40,210 bases of DNA from Alphaproteobacteria bacterium (GCA_016869735.1 VGDL01000031.1:1-40210), one strand, 5' to 3'. Numbered from the stretch's first letter, positions 8,874 through 17,980 are shown. Notes: a model not told the origin generated them from the letters alone. A program made the numbers and translations.

Positions 8874-10072
8874 ACAAGGCCCATCTCCCCGCTCTTGGGC
8901 GCCGCGCTTTGCTGCTGGGGCTTGGCGCCAGCCTTGCCTTGCCTGGGGTGCGCCTTGCCTTCGCCCAGGCCCCCGGTCCGGCGCGGCTGGTTGTGGTGCT
9001 GCTGCGCGGTGGGCTTGATGGGCTTTACGCTGTACAGCCCTATGCCGACCCTGATTTTACCGAGCTTCGCGGTCCCTTGGCTTTGCCCGAACCGGGCCGA
9101 GAGGATGGGCTTTTGGACCTTGGCGGGCGCTTTGGCTTGCATCCGCGCCTTTCCTGCATCCATGCCATGTTCCGGGAAAATGAGGCGCTGATCCTGCACG
9201 CCGTGGCGGGGCCTTGGCGCACCAGAAGCCATTTCGATGCGCAGGATTTGCTTGAAAGCGGCGCGGAACAGCGCCTGGCGAGTGGTTGGCTCAATCGCGC
9301 GCTGGCAGCGCTGCCCCCACCCCCAGCCGGGCGCGCTGCCGGGCTTGCCATTGGCACGACCACGCCGCTTTTGCTGCGGGGCAGGGCGCGGGTTGATAAC
9401 TTCATGCCGCGCGGTGTGGCTGAGCTGCCGCCGGATTTGATGGCACGCATTCTGGACCTTAACGCGCGCGATCGGGCGCTTGGTCCCAGCCTGCGCGATG
9501 GTGTCCGGGCGCGGGGCTATGTGCTGGAAACCCTAGGGGAGGCCGCACGCCAGCGCCCGGCACCTGGGGGCCAATTCGCCGTGCTGGCGAAGGCTGCCGG
9601 CCAATTGATGGCCGCACCCCAAGGCCCGAGTGTCGCCGCCTTTGAATTGGGCGGCTGGGACACCCATGCCCAACAAGCTGCCCGGCTGAATGCGCCCCTG
9701 GCGCAGATGGATGAAGGGCTGGTCGCGCTGAAACAGGCACTGGGTGATGTCTGGCGGCGCACTGCGGTGCTGGTGGTGACGGAATTTGGCCGGACCGCGC
9801 GGGTGAATGGCACCTTGGGCACGGATCACGGCACGGGGGGTGCTGCCTTTATTTTGGGTGGGGCAGTCCAGGGCGGGCGCATGCTTGGGGATTGGCCCGG
9901 CCTCGCCCCGGCCAAGCTATTCCAGAACCGTGATCTTTGGCCCACCACGGATATACGAAGCCTCGCCAAGGGCTTGCTCAGGGATCATCTGCGCTTGCCC
10001 AGGGCGGCGGTTGATGCCGCTTTCCCAAATAGCGGCGAAACGGCGCCGCTTGGCGGGATCATCCGCGTGTGA
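8870..10072 (+). CDS. DUF1501 family protein, Tat-exported
   Basis: A 400-residue member of the DUF1501 family, related to the alkaline-phosphatase/sulfatase fold. The N-terminus has a twin-arginine signal (LGRRALLLGLGASLALPG, then an Ala-rich cleavage region ending FAQA), so it is probably exported folded. Family motifs are LVVVLLRGGLDGL, ELGGWDTHAQQ, VVTEFGRTARVNG and GTDHGTGGAAFILGG. It overlaps the end of the DUF1800 gene by four bases, and the two families are almost always encoded side by side. The enzyme's substrate is unknown. If the upstream nonsense codon is real, translational coupling to this gene may be weakened. Confidence 0.9.
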   Translation: MNKAHLPALGRRALLLGLGASLALPGVRLAFAQAPGPARLVVVLLRGGLDGLYAVQPYADPDFTELRGPLALPEPGREDGLLDLGGRFGLHPRLSCIHAMFRENEALILHAVAGPWRTRSHFDAQDLLESGAEQRLASGWLNRALAALPPPPAGRAAGLAIGTTTPLLLRGRARVDNFMPRGVAELPPDLMARILDLNARDRALGPSLRDGVRARGYVLETLGEAARQRPAPGGQFAVLAKAAGQLMAAPQGPSVAAFELGGWDTHAQQAARLNAPLAQMDEGLVALKQALGDVWRRTAVLVVTEFGRTARVNGTLGTDHGTGGAAFILGGAVQGGRMLGDWPGLAPAKLFQNRDLWPTTDIRSLAKGLLRDHLRLPRAAVDAAFPNSGETAPLGGIIRV

Positions 10073-10081
10073 ACAGGCGCC

Positions 10082-11029
10082 TCAGGTCAAGCTGATGTTC
10101 TCAGCCGCGATCAAATCGCGCATTTCGGCGCGCTCGGTGGCCAGGAAACGGGCGAAGGCTTCCGGCCCTTCTGCCGCGGGTGTCAGGCCAAGTGCCGCCA
10201 GCCTTGGCGCCAAAGCGGGTTGTTCCACCGCATCCTTGGCGGCGGCGGCAAGGCGCGCAATCAGCGGGGCCGGGGTGGCGGCTGGCGCCAAAAGCCCAAG
10301 CCAATCGCCCATTTGAAACCCGGCGAAACCCTGTTCGCTAATGGTTGGCGGGGCCGGGAAGGCCGTGCCGCGCGCCGGCGCGGAAAGCCCGATGGCGCGG
10401 GCCTTGCCATCCCGGATCAAGGGCGTTGCCAGCGCCAATGAGGTAAAGCCAAAGGGCACATCGCCACGCAACAAGCCGGCCATTTGATCCGCCCCGCCGC
10501 GATAGGGAATATGCTCCCCCTTGATCCCAGCCCGCCGCAGCAGGCTGGCCGCCGCCAGATGGGTGCGGGAACCGACGCCAACGCTGCCATAACGCGCCTC
10601 CTGCGGGTTGGCGCGCAGCCTGGTGATCAGGGCGGGCAAATCCGCCGCATCGTATTCGGCGCGTGTGATGAGAATAAGCGGCAGCGTCGCCATCAGCGTG
10701 ACGGGCGCAAGGTCGCGCACATAATCAAAGCCAAGCCCGCGCATCAGGAAGGGATTGACCGATTGCCCCCCGGAATCGAGCAGGATTGTTCCGCCATCCG
10801 GTGCCGCCTGCGCGACAAAGCCGGCCCCCACGGCGCCGGAAGCGCCGCTGCGGTTTTCCGGGGTCACCACGCTGCCCAACACTTCCCCCATCCGGGGCGC
10901 GATGAGCCTTCCCAGGATATCGGTGCTGCCGCCAGGCGGAAAAGCGATGATCAGGCGATTGGCCCGTTCCGGCGCTTGCGCCAAAGCGGGGGAGGCCAGA
11001 AACCCGGCCAGGATCGTTCGACGAAACAT
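10082..11029 (-). CDS. Bug-type tripartite tricarboxylate transporter substrate-binding protein
   Basis: A 315-residue extracytoplasmic solute-binding protein of the Bug/TctC family. It begins with a short signal peptide (MFRRTILAGFLASPALAQAP) followed by RLIIAFPPGGSTDILGR and NRSGASGAVGAGFVAQAAPDG, which are diagnostic of the family. I start it at the ATG at 11029; the longer open frame has no signal peptide and no similarity. No TctA or TctB membrane genes are nearby, which is common for the very numerous Bug proteins of this group of bacteria. The ligand is probably a carboxylate but cannot be read from the sequence. It lies downstream of uraH on the same strand, 68 bp apart. Confidence 0.88.
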   Translation of the reverse strand: MFRRTILAGFLASPALAQAPERANRLIIAFPPGGSTDILGRLIAPRMGEVLGSVVTPENRSGASGAVGAGFVAQAAPDGGTILLDSGGQSVNPFLMRGLGFDYVRDLAPVTLMATLPLILITRAEYDAADLPALITRLRANPQEARYGSVGVGSRTHLAAASLLRRAGIKGEHIPYRGGADQMAGLLRGDVPFGFTSLALATPLIRDGKARAIGLSAPARGTAFPAPPTISEQGFAGFQMGDWLGLLAPAATPAPLIARLAAAAKDAVEQPALAPRLAALGLTPAAEGPEAFARFLATERAEMRDLIAAENISLT

Positions 11030-11097
11030 AGGGTGGACCCTAGTGATCCTGTCATTCCGGTCAAATGAATCTTGAATGACGGGTCCAGAATCGCGCT

Positions 11098-11460
11098 TCA
11101 GGACCCGCGATAGGTCGCGTAACTCCAGGGCGAGCAAAGCAACGGCACATGGTAATGCCCCTGCTCCGCCGAGAGCCCGACCGCAAGGGTCACCACATCC
11201 AAAAAGGGCAATTCTGCCCCTTGGCTGCGGGCGCGAAAATACGCGGCCACGGCAAAGCGCAATTCGTAGCGGCCCGGGATGAAATCGGCAGCGCTCATCA
11301 GCGGGCCATCGGTGCGGCCATCGGCATTGGTGAGCCGCGCCACCACCAAAACCGGCGCAGGGTCCAAGCGCCAAAGCTCTACCGCCATGCCTTCGGCCGG
11401 AATGCCCTCAGCCGTGTTCAGGACATGCGTTGAAAGGGAACCGGGTCCGCTGCGGGCCAT
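11098..11460 (-). CDS. uraH: 5-hydroxyisourate hydrolase (transthyretin-like)
   Basis: A 120-residue transthyretin-related protein that hydrolyses 5-hydroxyisourate, the first product of urate oxidation, to OHCU. Signature segments are LSTHVLNTAEGIPA at the N-terminus, FIPGRYELRF in the middle, HYHVPLLCSPWSYATYRGS at the end; the C-terminal YRGS is the family hallmark. The start at 11460 is 14 bp from the end of puuD, whose product makes the substrate, so the two form an operon for urate breakdown. No uraD or allantoinase is visible in the window. Confidence 0.94.
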   Translation of the reverse strand: MARSGPGSLSTHVLNTAEGIPAEGMAVELWRLDPAPVLVVARLTNADGRTDGPLMSAADFIPGRYELRFAVAAYFRARSQGAELPFLDVVTLAVGLSAEQGHYHVPLLCSPWSYATYRGS

Positions 11461-11474
11461 GGGGGGATGCTCCT

Positions 11475-12659
11475 TCAGTCCAGGGGTGCGCCGGCGGCGA
11501 CCCAGGCGATCAGCTTGGCGCGTTCGTCCGGCGTGATCTCGGTCATATTGCCGGGGGGCATGGCTTCAGTCTGCACCTGCTGGCGCATGGAAGCCGCCCA
11601 GCGGCGGATTTGTGCCGGGCTTTCCATGATCACGCCCTTGGGCGCCACCGCAATGCCCTCAAAACTTGGGCGGGCGGCATGGCAGGTGGCGCAGCGCGCG
11701 GCGACAATGGCCTGAACTTCCGCAAAGGGGGGCACCTCGGCGCCCGTATATTCCTGCTTGCCCGATTGCACGATGAAGAAGGCAGCGACCATGGCCACGA
11801 CTGCCCCGGCGGGCAGCCAAAGCGCGTTTTCCCCTTTCTGGCGCAGCACGAAGAATTGCCGCACCAAGGCGCCGGCCAGGCCAATCACCAGCAGGATCAG
11901 CCAATTCAGCGGGTGCTGCCAGGTCATGGGGTAATGCGGTGAGATCATGATGAAAATCACCGGCAGCGTCAGATAGGTATTATGCACGCTGCGTTGCTTG
12001 CCCCAGCGGCCATATTTCGGGTCGGGCGTGGCGCCCGCACTCATGGCGGCCACCATTTTGCGCTGGCCCGGGATGATCACCATGGCGACATTGGCGACCA
12101 TGATGGTGCCGGTCATGGCCCCCACCTGCAAAAACGCGCCGCGGCCCGAGAAGACCTGGCAGGAGACATAAGCCACCACCGCCAGCGCCACGGCGCCGAT
12201 CACGCCGAGCAGCGTTTCATTCTCGCCAAGCTTGGAACGGCAAACCAGATCATAGGCGACCCAGCCGCCCACCAGCATCCCCGCGCTAATGCCAATGGCC
12301 TGCCAGGGGGTGAGGGGCATCACGGCAGGGTCAATAAGGTAGCTGGATGCCTGGCCCCAATAGATCAGCACGAAAAGCGCAAAGCCGCTGAGCCAGGTCC
12401 AATAGGCTTCCCATTTGAACCAATGGAGCTTTTCCGGTAGCTTTTCCGGCGCCAGGATGTATTTGCGCTTGTAGTAAAACCCCCCGCCATGGACCGCCCA
12501 TTGCTCACCGCGCACCAGCGGGTTTTTGTCCGCCGGCGGGTCAAGCTGATTGTCCAATGAAATGAAATAGAAGGACGCCCCGATCCAGGCGATGCCCGTG
12601 ATCAGGTGCAGCCAGCGTATGGCCAGATTGACCCATTCGGAGAGGGCGGCGAAATCCAT
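11475..12659 (-). CDS. puuD: Urate hydroxylase PuuD, membrane urate oxidase with cytochrome c domain
   Basis: A 394-residue integral membrane protein. The first ~300 residues hold several hydrophobic helices and the family-specific LHLITGIAWIGASFYFISLD and GGGFYYKRKYILAPEKLP. The C-terminal ~90 residues form a cytochrome c domain with one haem site C323-A-T-C-H327 and a probable axial Met in EAMPPGN. PuuD oxidises urate to 5-hydroxyisourate and passes the electrons to the respiratory chain through the haem rather than to oxygen directly. It is followed by uraH in the same transcript. It is divergent from serA with 132 bp between the starts. Confidence 0.94.
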   Translation of the reverse strand: MDFAALSEWVNLAIRWLHLITGIAWIGASFYFISLDNQLDPPADKNPLVRGEQWAVHGGGFYYKRKYILAPEKLPEKLHWFKWEAYWTWLSGFALFVLIYWGQASSYLIDPAVMPLTPWQAIGISAGMLVGGWVAYDLVCRSKLGENETLLGVIGAVALAVVAYVSCQVFSGRGAFLQVGAMTGTIMVANVAMVIIPGQRKMVAAMSAGATPDPKYGRWGKQRSVHNTYLTLPVIFIMISPHYPMTWQHPLNWLILLVIGLAGALVRQFFVLRQKGENALWLPAGAVVAMVAAFFIVQSGKQEYTGAEVPPFAEVQAIVAARCATCHAARPSFEGIAVAPKGVIMESPAQIRRWAASMRQQVQTEAMPPGNMTEITPDERAKLIAWVAAGAPLD

Positions 12660-12791
12660 TGGTAATCCCAGGCAAAGGGCTTCTGTTGCCGCGCCACAAT
12701 GCGTCGCAAGATGCGATCACGGCAAGGGCAAAGCCGCGCGGGGCGGATTGCCCCTTGAAACCCGGCCGAATGAGGCGCAGGAGCGCCCCCC

Positions 12792-14042
12792 ATGAGCACA
12801 ACCCGCCTTTCCCTCCCCAAGGACAAGATCAAGATCCTGTTGCTTGAGGGCATTTCCGATAGCGCTGTCGAGCTTTTGGCCGATGCTGGCTATCGTTCCG
12901 TCAAACGCGAAAGCAAGGCGCTGGATGGCCCAGTGCTGGCACGCGCGCTGAAGGGCGTGCATGTGCTGGGCATCCGTTCCCGCACCCAGGTGACCGAGGA
13001 AGTGCTGGCGGCGGCGGATCGGCTGATCACCATTGGCTGCTTTTGCATCGGCACTAATCAGGTGGCCCTGGAAGCGGCGGCTTCGCGCGGCATTCCCGTT
13101 TTCAATGCGCCATTTTCCAATACGCGGTCGGTCGCGGAACTGACGCTTGGCGAAATCATCATGATGATGCGCGGCATCTTCCCGAAATCCAATGCCGCGC
13201 ATCGTGGGGAATGGGACAAATCGGCGGCCAATAGCTGGGAAGTGCGCGGCAAGACGCTTGGCATTGTGGGCTATGGCAATATCGGCGCGCAGCTTTCGGT
13301 GCTGGCGGAAGCCTTTGGTATGCGGGTGATCTATTTTGATCACACGACCAAGCTGCCGCATGGCAATGCGCAGCCCATGCCAAGCCTGCATGCGCTGCTG
13401 GCCGAATCTGATGCTGTGACGGTGCATGTGCCCGAAACCGCTGAAACCATGGGCATGATTGGCGAAGCCGAGATTCGCGCCATGAAGCCAGGCGCGGTTT
13501 TCGTGAATAATGCGCGCGGCACGGTCGTGGATCTTGAAGCGCTTGCGCGTGCAATGCAGGATGGCCATGTGCTGGGCGCGGCGGTGGATGTTTTCCCGGT
13601 TGAGCCATCCCGCAATGGGGAGGCTTTCGTCTCCCCCTTGCAGGGTCTGCCGAATGCGATCCTGACCCCGCATATCGGCGGCAGCACTGGCGAAGCGCAG
13701 TCGCGTATCGGCCAGGAAGTGGCACGGAAATTGATTGATTTTTCCGACACGGCGGCGACCTTTGGCGCGGTGAATTTCCCGCAGGTGCAATTGCCCGCGC
13801 GGCCATCGGGTGCGCGTTGGACCCATGCGCATCGGGACACGCCTGGCATGCTTTCCCGCATCAATGAAATTTTTGGCCGGCGCGGCTTGAACATCTCTGC
13901 CCAGTTTCTGCAGACCGCCGGCGATATCGGCTATCTGGTGATTGACAGCGCGGAGGCGCGGAAGGAAGCCGAAGAGATTCTGGCCGAGCTGCGCGAATTG
14001 CCGGGGACCATCCGCGCGCGGCTGATCTACGAACGCCATTGA
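12792..14042 (+). CDS. serA: D-3-phosphoglycerate dehydrogenase
   Basis: A 416-residue enzyme that oxidises 3-phosphoglycerate, the first step of serine synthesis. It contains the NAD-binding GIVGYGNIGAQ near residue 156, the catalytic segment VNNARGTVVDLEAL, the His-containing LTPHIGGSTGEAQ, and a C-terminal ACT domain (RDTPGMLSRINEIF onward) that usually senses serine. The length fits the short, ACT-bearing type of SerA found in many proteobacteria. It is monocistronic here. Its usual partner serC is not adjacent; only a 5' fragment of a serC-like gene occurs elsewhere in the window, at 36435. Confidence 0.96.
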   Translation: MSTTRLSLPKDKIKILLLEGISDSAVELLADAGYRSVKRESKALDGPVLARALKGVHVLGIRSRTQVTEEVLAAADRLITIGCFCIGTNQVALEAAASRGIPVFNAPFSNTRSVAELTLGEIIMMMRGIFPKSNAAHRGEWDKSAANSWEVRGKTLGIVGYGNIGAQLSVLAEAFGMRVIYFDHTTKLPHGNAQPMPSLHALLAESDAVTVHVPETAETMGMIGEAEIRAMKPGAVFVNNARGTVVDLEALARAMQDGHVLGAAVDVFPVEPSRNGEAFVSPLQGLPNAILTPHIGGSTGEAQSRIGQEVARKLIDFSDTAATFGAVNFPQVQLPARPSGARWTHAHRDTPGMLSRINEIFGRRGLNISAQFLQTAGDIGYLVIDSAEARKEAEEILAELRELPGTIRARLIYERH

Positions 14043-14048
14043 CCGGTT

Positions 14049-14097
14049 AACTGTTCGGGCGGGGGCGGGTTTTCTGTCCCCGCACGGTTCCTTTTTT
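14049..14097 (+). terminator. Probable rho-independent terminator of serA
   Basis: The arms AACTGTTCGGG (14049-14059) and CCCGCACGGTT (14079-14089) pair with one G-U and one mismatch, and are followed after two C by six T at 14092-14097. It begins six bases after the serA stop. Confidence 0.65.
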
Positions 14098-14116
14098 GAG
14101 AAATCCCCGCTAAGGG

Positions 14117-14136
14117 ATGTCAACTTCAGCTGACAT
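14117..14136. promoter_or_regulatory. Small inverted repeat upstream of the 3-hydroxybutyrate dehydrogenase operon
   Basis: ATGTCA (14117-14122) and TGACAT (14131-14136) are inverted repeats spaced by 8 bp, ending 9 bp before the start codon at 14146. This is a possible operator. The half sites are short, so chance is not excluded. Confidence 0.3.
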
Positions 14137-14145
14137 AGGTGTTCC

Positions 14146-14940
14146 ATGGAACGCATCCTTGCGGGGCGCTCGGCGCTCGTGACCGGTTCAACCTCAGGCA
14201 TTGGGCTTGGCATTGCGCTGCTCCTGGCCGAATCGGGTGCCAAGGTGATGCTGAATGGCATGGGCAGGCCTGAGGATATCGCGGCGGCGCGCGCCAAGGT
14301 CGGCGCGGCCATGGGCGGGGGTGACGCGCCCCATTCGGCGGCAGACCTTTCCAAGCCTGAAGGCGTGCGCGCCATGGTGGCGGAAGCTGAGGCCGCTTTG
14401 GGGGGCGTGGATATTCTGGTGAATAATGCCGGCATTCAATTCGTGAGCCCGGTTGAAGATTTCCCAGAAGACAAATGGGATGCGATCATCGCGATCAATA
14501 TGTCGTCCAATTTCCACGCCATTCGCGCCGCCTTGCCGGGGATGAAGGCGCGTGGCTGGGGGCGGATCATCAATATCGCTTCCGCGCATGGGCTGGTCGC
14601 GAGCCCCTATAAGATTGCTTACGTCGCCGCCAAGCATGGCGTGGTTGGCATGACCAAGGTGGTGGCACTCGAAATCGCGGAGACACCCATCACCTGCAAC
14701 GCAATCTGCCCTGGCTTTGTCAGGACGCCTTTGGCCGAGGCGCAGGTGAAGCCGCTTGCCGATAAATTCGACATTTCGGAAGAAGCGGCACTGCGCGATC
14801 ATTTGCTGGTGAAGCAGCCATCGCGGCGCTGGATTGAGGTTGAGGATATTGCGCGCATGGCGCTTTATTTGTGCGGCCCCGGTTCTGGCGCGGTGAATGG
14901 CGCTGCCTTGTCCATTGATGGCGGCTGGCTCGCTGCGTGA
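14146..14940 (+). CDS. bdhA: 3-hydroxybutyrate dehydrogenase (short-chain dehydrogenase)
   Basis: A 264-residue short-chain dehydrogenase. The cofactor site TGSTSGIG, NNAG motif, catalytic Ser146, Tyr159 and Lys163 (YVAAK) are all present. The segments INMSSNFHAIRAALPGMK, TCNAICPGFVRTPL and LLVKQPSRRW are characteristic of NAD-dependent D-3-hydroxybutyrate dehydrogenase, which links poly-hydroxybutyrate breakdown to acetoacetate. Its TGA overlaps the patatin-like gene start, and the third gene also overlaps, so the three form one operon. The upstream spacer holds a small inverted repeat. Substrate assignment is from family resemblance and context. Confidence 0.88.
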   Translation: MERILAGRSALVTGSTSGIGLGIALLLAESGAKVMLNGMGRPEDIAAARAKVGAAMGGGDAPHSAADLSKPEGVRAMVAEAEAALGGVDILVNNAGIQFVSPVEDFPEDKWDAIIAINMSSNFHAIRAALPGMKARGWGRIINIASAHGLVASPYKIAYVAAKHGVVGMTKVVALEIAETPITCNAICPGFVRTPLAEAQVKPLADKFDISEEAALRDHLLVKQPSRRWIEVEDIARMALYLCGPGSGAVNGAALSIDGGWLAA

Positions 14941-16040
14941 TGGACACGAATGCCGCCGCGGGGAAGGGGATTGAGGCGCGGGCGGATGAATTGGCTTCGC
15001 CCGCTGTTGCAAAGCCGGTGGCAAAAAAGCGGCTCAGCCTGGCGCTGCAAGGTGGTGGCACGCATGGCGCCTTCACCTGGGGCGCCATGGAGCGCCTTTT
15101 GGAAGATGAGCGTATTGAATTCGATGGGCTTTCCGGCACATCGGCGGGCGCCATCAATGGCGCAATGGTGGTGCAGGGGCTGATCGAAGGCGGCCCGGCG
15201 GGGGCAATTACCGCGCTGGATCGTTTCTGGCGGAGCATTGCAGCCAATCTGGCCGTCAGCCCCTTGCAGGCGCTGCCTTGGGAAAAGGCGATGTGGGGGC
15301 ATGACCTGACCTGGTCCATCGCCTACCGCACATTCGACACTCTTTCGCGCCTACTTTCGCCTTATCAGATCAATCCCTTCCCGATCAATTACAACCCGCT
15401 GCGCGATGCGCTGAACCAGAGCATTGATTTTGAGCGGCTGCGTGAGGAAACCAAGGCACCGCGCCTGTTTGTTTCTGCGACCAGCGTGCGCACCGGCAAG
15501 CCGCGTGTCTTCACCCGCCGTGAAATCACGCCAGATGCCCTGCTGGCATCCGCCTGCCTGCCGCAAGTCTTCAAGGCGGTGGAGATTGATGGTGAGCCCT
15601 ATTGGGATGGTGGATACCTGGGCAATCCCGCGCTATGGCCGCTTTATGAACAGGGCGGGCCGCCCGATATCATGCTGATCCAATTGAACCCGCAAGTGCG
15701 CGAAGAAATGCCGACAAGCGCTTCGGATATCGTCAATCGGCTGAATGAAATCACCTTCAATGGCAGCCTGATGGCGGAAATGCGCGCCATTGATTTCGTG
15801 CAGCGCCTTTTGGATGCGGGGCGGCTGGAACAACCGCGCTATCGGCGCCTGTTCATTCATTTGATCGAGGATGAGGACAGGCTGAGATCCTTCAAGCTTT
15901 CGACCAAATTCAATGGCGATTGGGAATTTTTGTGCATGCTCCGCCAATTCGGGCGCGATGCGGCAGACAGATGGCTGACCGACCATTTTGATAAGCTCGG
16001 CCGCGAAAGCAGCGTGGATATCCGGGAACGCTTCCTGTGA
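14940..16040 (+). CDS. Patatin-like phospholipase family protein
   Basis: A 366-residue patatin-fold serine hydrolase. The oxyanion motif LQGGGTHGAF, nucleophile motif GTSAG with Ser68, and the Asp of the dyad in DGGYLGNP (Asp223) are present. I use the ATG at 14940, which overlaps the bdhA stop by one base (TGATG); a GTG three bases earlier is in the same frame. Co-transcription with 3-hydroxybutyrate dehydrogenase suggests a lipid- or polyester-related job, possibly at the surface of poly-hydroxybutyrate granules, but this is inference. There is no signal peptide, so it is probably cytoplasmic or peripheral. Confidence 0.88.
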   Translation: MDTNAAAGKGIEARADELASPAVAKPVAKKRLSLALQGGGTHGAFTWGAMERLLEDERIEFDGLSGTSAGAINGAMVVQGLIEGGPAGAITALDRFWRSIAANLAVSPLQALPWEKAMWGHDLTWSIAYRTFDTLSRLLSPYQINPFPINYNPLRDALNQSIDFERLREETKAPRLFVSATSVRTGKPRVFTRREITPDALLASACLPQVFKAVEIDGEPYWDGGYLGNPALWPLYEQGGPPDIMLIQLNPQVREEMPTSASDIVNRLNEITFNGSLMAEMRAIDFVQRLLDAGRLEQPRYRRLFIHLIEDEDRLRSFKLSTKFNGDWEFLCMLRQFGRDAADRWLTDHFDKLGRESSVDIRERFL

Positions 16041-16807
16041 CGGCCAAGGATATCTGGGACGCCAAGACCTATTTGCAGTTTGAAGATGAAAGGCTGCGCC
16101 CGGCGCTGGATTTGATCGCGCGCATTCCGCATGAAGCGCCGAAGCTGGTCGTGGATTTGGGCTGCGGCGCGGGCAATGCGCTGCCGGTGTTGGCCGCGCG
16201 CTTTCCATCGGCGCGCGTGATGGGCGTGGATGGCAGTGCAGCGATGCTCGCCAAGGCTGCCGCAGCGGGGTTTGAAACAGCGCAGGCGGATATCAATGCT
16301 TGGGTGCCGGAAGCGCCTGCTGATGTGATTTTCAGCAATGCCGCGCTGCAATGGTTGGGTGGGCATGTCGCGTTATTTCCGCGCCTGCTGGAATGCCTCG
16401 CACCCGGCGGCGTGCTGGCCGTGCAAATGCCTTCCATGCATGCCGCGCCCTTGCGCGCGGTTCAGGAGCGCATCGCGCGTGAGGGCCCCTGGGCCGAGGT
16501 CTTGCAGCGCGTGAAAGGCGCACCAGCCATTCTCACGCCGGAAGCCTATTACGCGCTGCTCAGCCCGCGTGTCACAAAACTTGAGATGTGGGTGACGGAA
16601 TACATCCATGTGCTGCAAGGCGATGACCCGGTGGTGCGCTGGGCCATGGGGACAAGCCTGCGGCCCTTTCTGGATGCTTTGGGGCCGGAAGGCAGCAAGG
16701 GTTTTTTGGCGGAATATGCGGCAGCGATGCGAAGCGCCTATCCGCCGGGGCCGGATGGGGCGGTGCTGCTGCCGTTTCGGCGGTTGTTTTTGCTGGCGCG
16801 GAAGTAG
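16037..16807 (+). CDS. tam: Class I SAM-dependent methyltransferase, trans-aconitate 2-methyltransferase type
   Basis: A 256-residue SAM-dependent methyltransferase. Motif I is VVDLGCGAGNALPVLA, motif II-like GVDGSAAML, then VIFSNAALQWLGG and PGGVLAVQMPSMH, which match the Tam family that methylates trans-aconitate, a toxic by-product of citrate metabolism. It starts at a GTG that overlaps the patatin-like gene stop (GTGA), the third gene of the operon with bdhA. It ends three bases before the stop of the convergent MFS gene. The exact methyl acceptor is assumed from the family. Confidence 0.85.
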   Translation: MTAKDIWDAKTYLQFEDERLRPALDLIARIPHEAPKLVVDLGCGAGNALPVLAARFPSARVMGVDGSAAMLAKAAAAGFETAQADINAWVPEAPADVIFSNAALQWLGGHVALFPRLLECLAPGGVLAVQMPSMHAAPLRAVQERIAREGPWAEVLQRVKGAPAILTPEAYYALLSPRVTKLEMWVTEYIHVLQGDDPVVRWAMGTSLRPFLDALGPEGSKGFLAEYAAAMRSAYPPGPDGAVLLPFRRLFLLARK

Positions 16808-16810
16808 GGG

Positions 16811-17980
16811 TTACCCCCGCGCCAAATCTCGCCGGAACCAAACGTACAGCGCCAGCGCCGCACCAAGCGCCACCACCGCGAAGAAAATCGGCACTGTCGC
16901 GCTGCCTGTGACATCCCTCAGCCACCCGGCAAAGGCCGGGCAACCCGTGCAGCCGGCGTAGAACCACACGAAATACACACCCAAACCGCGCGCACGGCGT
17001 TCCGGCGCCACAGCCTCGGCCGCCAATGCCGAAAACACCGTGATCGGCAGGGCGTAGCAGAAGCCATGCAGCAGGCCGAGAAATGGCGCCCAGCCCACAT
17101 CCGCCATCGGTAAGGCGAGGGCGGCCAGCATGGCCAGCAAACTCGCGCCAATCGCCATGGGGCCCGCCACGCCCGCACGGCGCGCGAGCCAAGCACCCAG
17201 GGGCACCGCCAGCATATTCGACCAGGAAATCAGGGAGGTCGCGAAATTCGCCTCCGCCAGGCCAAGCCCGCGCGCCATCAGCATCGGCGGCGCGAAGCTC
17301 ACCAGCACCATATAGGCGCCATTCACCAGCGCCCAGCAGGCGCCGGCCAGGCACATCCGGCGAAACTCATCCCGCGTGAGTGCGCTGCCAGAGGCATTGC
17401 TGATCGGCAGCGCGCGCGGTTCCGGCCCACGCGCCAAGGCTACCGCGATGAAGGTAACGCCGGCGCCGAAAGCCGCCACCTGATAGGGAAATTGCCAGCC
17501 ATGATCAGGCACAAAACCGGGGAGCGCCGCCTGCGCTGCAGCAATGCCGAGCGGCCATCCCAGCACATAAACCGCCATGGCGGGAAAAAGGTCTCGGCCC
17601 AGAAAGCGGTCCTGCACCATTTTTGTGAGCAGCAAAATCACCAGCAGCGTGCCAAGCCCCATGAGCAAGCGCCCCGCGATCAGTAGCGTTATATCTTCCG
17701 CATGCGCTGAAACAACGGCTCCCAGGATCAGTAATACCAAGCCCAGCAGCACGCCGCGTCTGTCGCCCAATCGTCGCGCGACCAGACCCAAAGGATAGGC
17801 CAGGAAAAGCCCCGGCAGCCAGAACAAACCAACCAGCGTGCCAAAGCCCGCCCAATCCAACGCGAAGGCTTCCACCAAGGTAGGACCAGCCGCGCCGGGT
17901 GCCTGGAACATCGCGCCCAAGGCAGCGCGCAGGATGAAGACTGCCAGCAAAAACGCTGTGGCTGACTTCAAAAAGCCCAT
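16811..17980 (-). CDS. MFS transporter
   Basis: A 389-residue major facilitator superfamily protein with about twelve hydrophobic segments. The loop after helix 2 reads GLVARRLGDRRGVLLG, the MFS signature. I start it at the ATG at 17980 (MGFLKSATAFLLAVFILRAA), since the longer frame begins with non-membrane sequence that is the shadow of the DUF3293 gene. It overlaps the end of that gene by 13 bp. The substrate cannot be told. It lies convergent and nearly abutting with the methyltransferase gene. Confidence 0.87.
   Translation of the reverse strand: MGFLKSATAFLLAVFILRAALGAMFQAPGAAGPTLVEAFALDWAGFGTLVGLFWLPGLFLAYPLGLVARRLGDRRGVLLGLVLLILGAVVSAHAEDITLLIAGRLLMGLGTLLVILLLTKMVQDRFLGRDLFPAMAVYVLGWPLGIAAAQAALPGFVPDHGWQFPYQVAAFGAGVTFIAVALARGPEPRALPISNASGSALTRDEFRRMCLAGACWALVNGAYMVLVSFAPPMLMARGLGLAEANFATSLISWSNMLAVPLGAWLARRAGVAGPMAIGASLLAMLAALALPMADVGWAPFLGLLHGFCYALPITVFSALAAEAVAPERRARGLGVYFVWFYAGCTGCPAFAGWLRDVTGSATVPIFFAVVALGAALALYVWFRRDLARG

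Noticed and set aside
12717-14435. 572-codon open frame opposite serA
   Set aside because: Antisense shadow covering serA and both flanking spacers; no domain.
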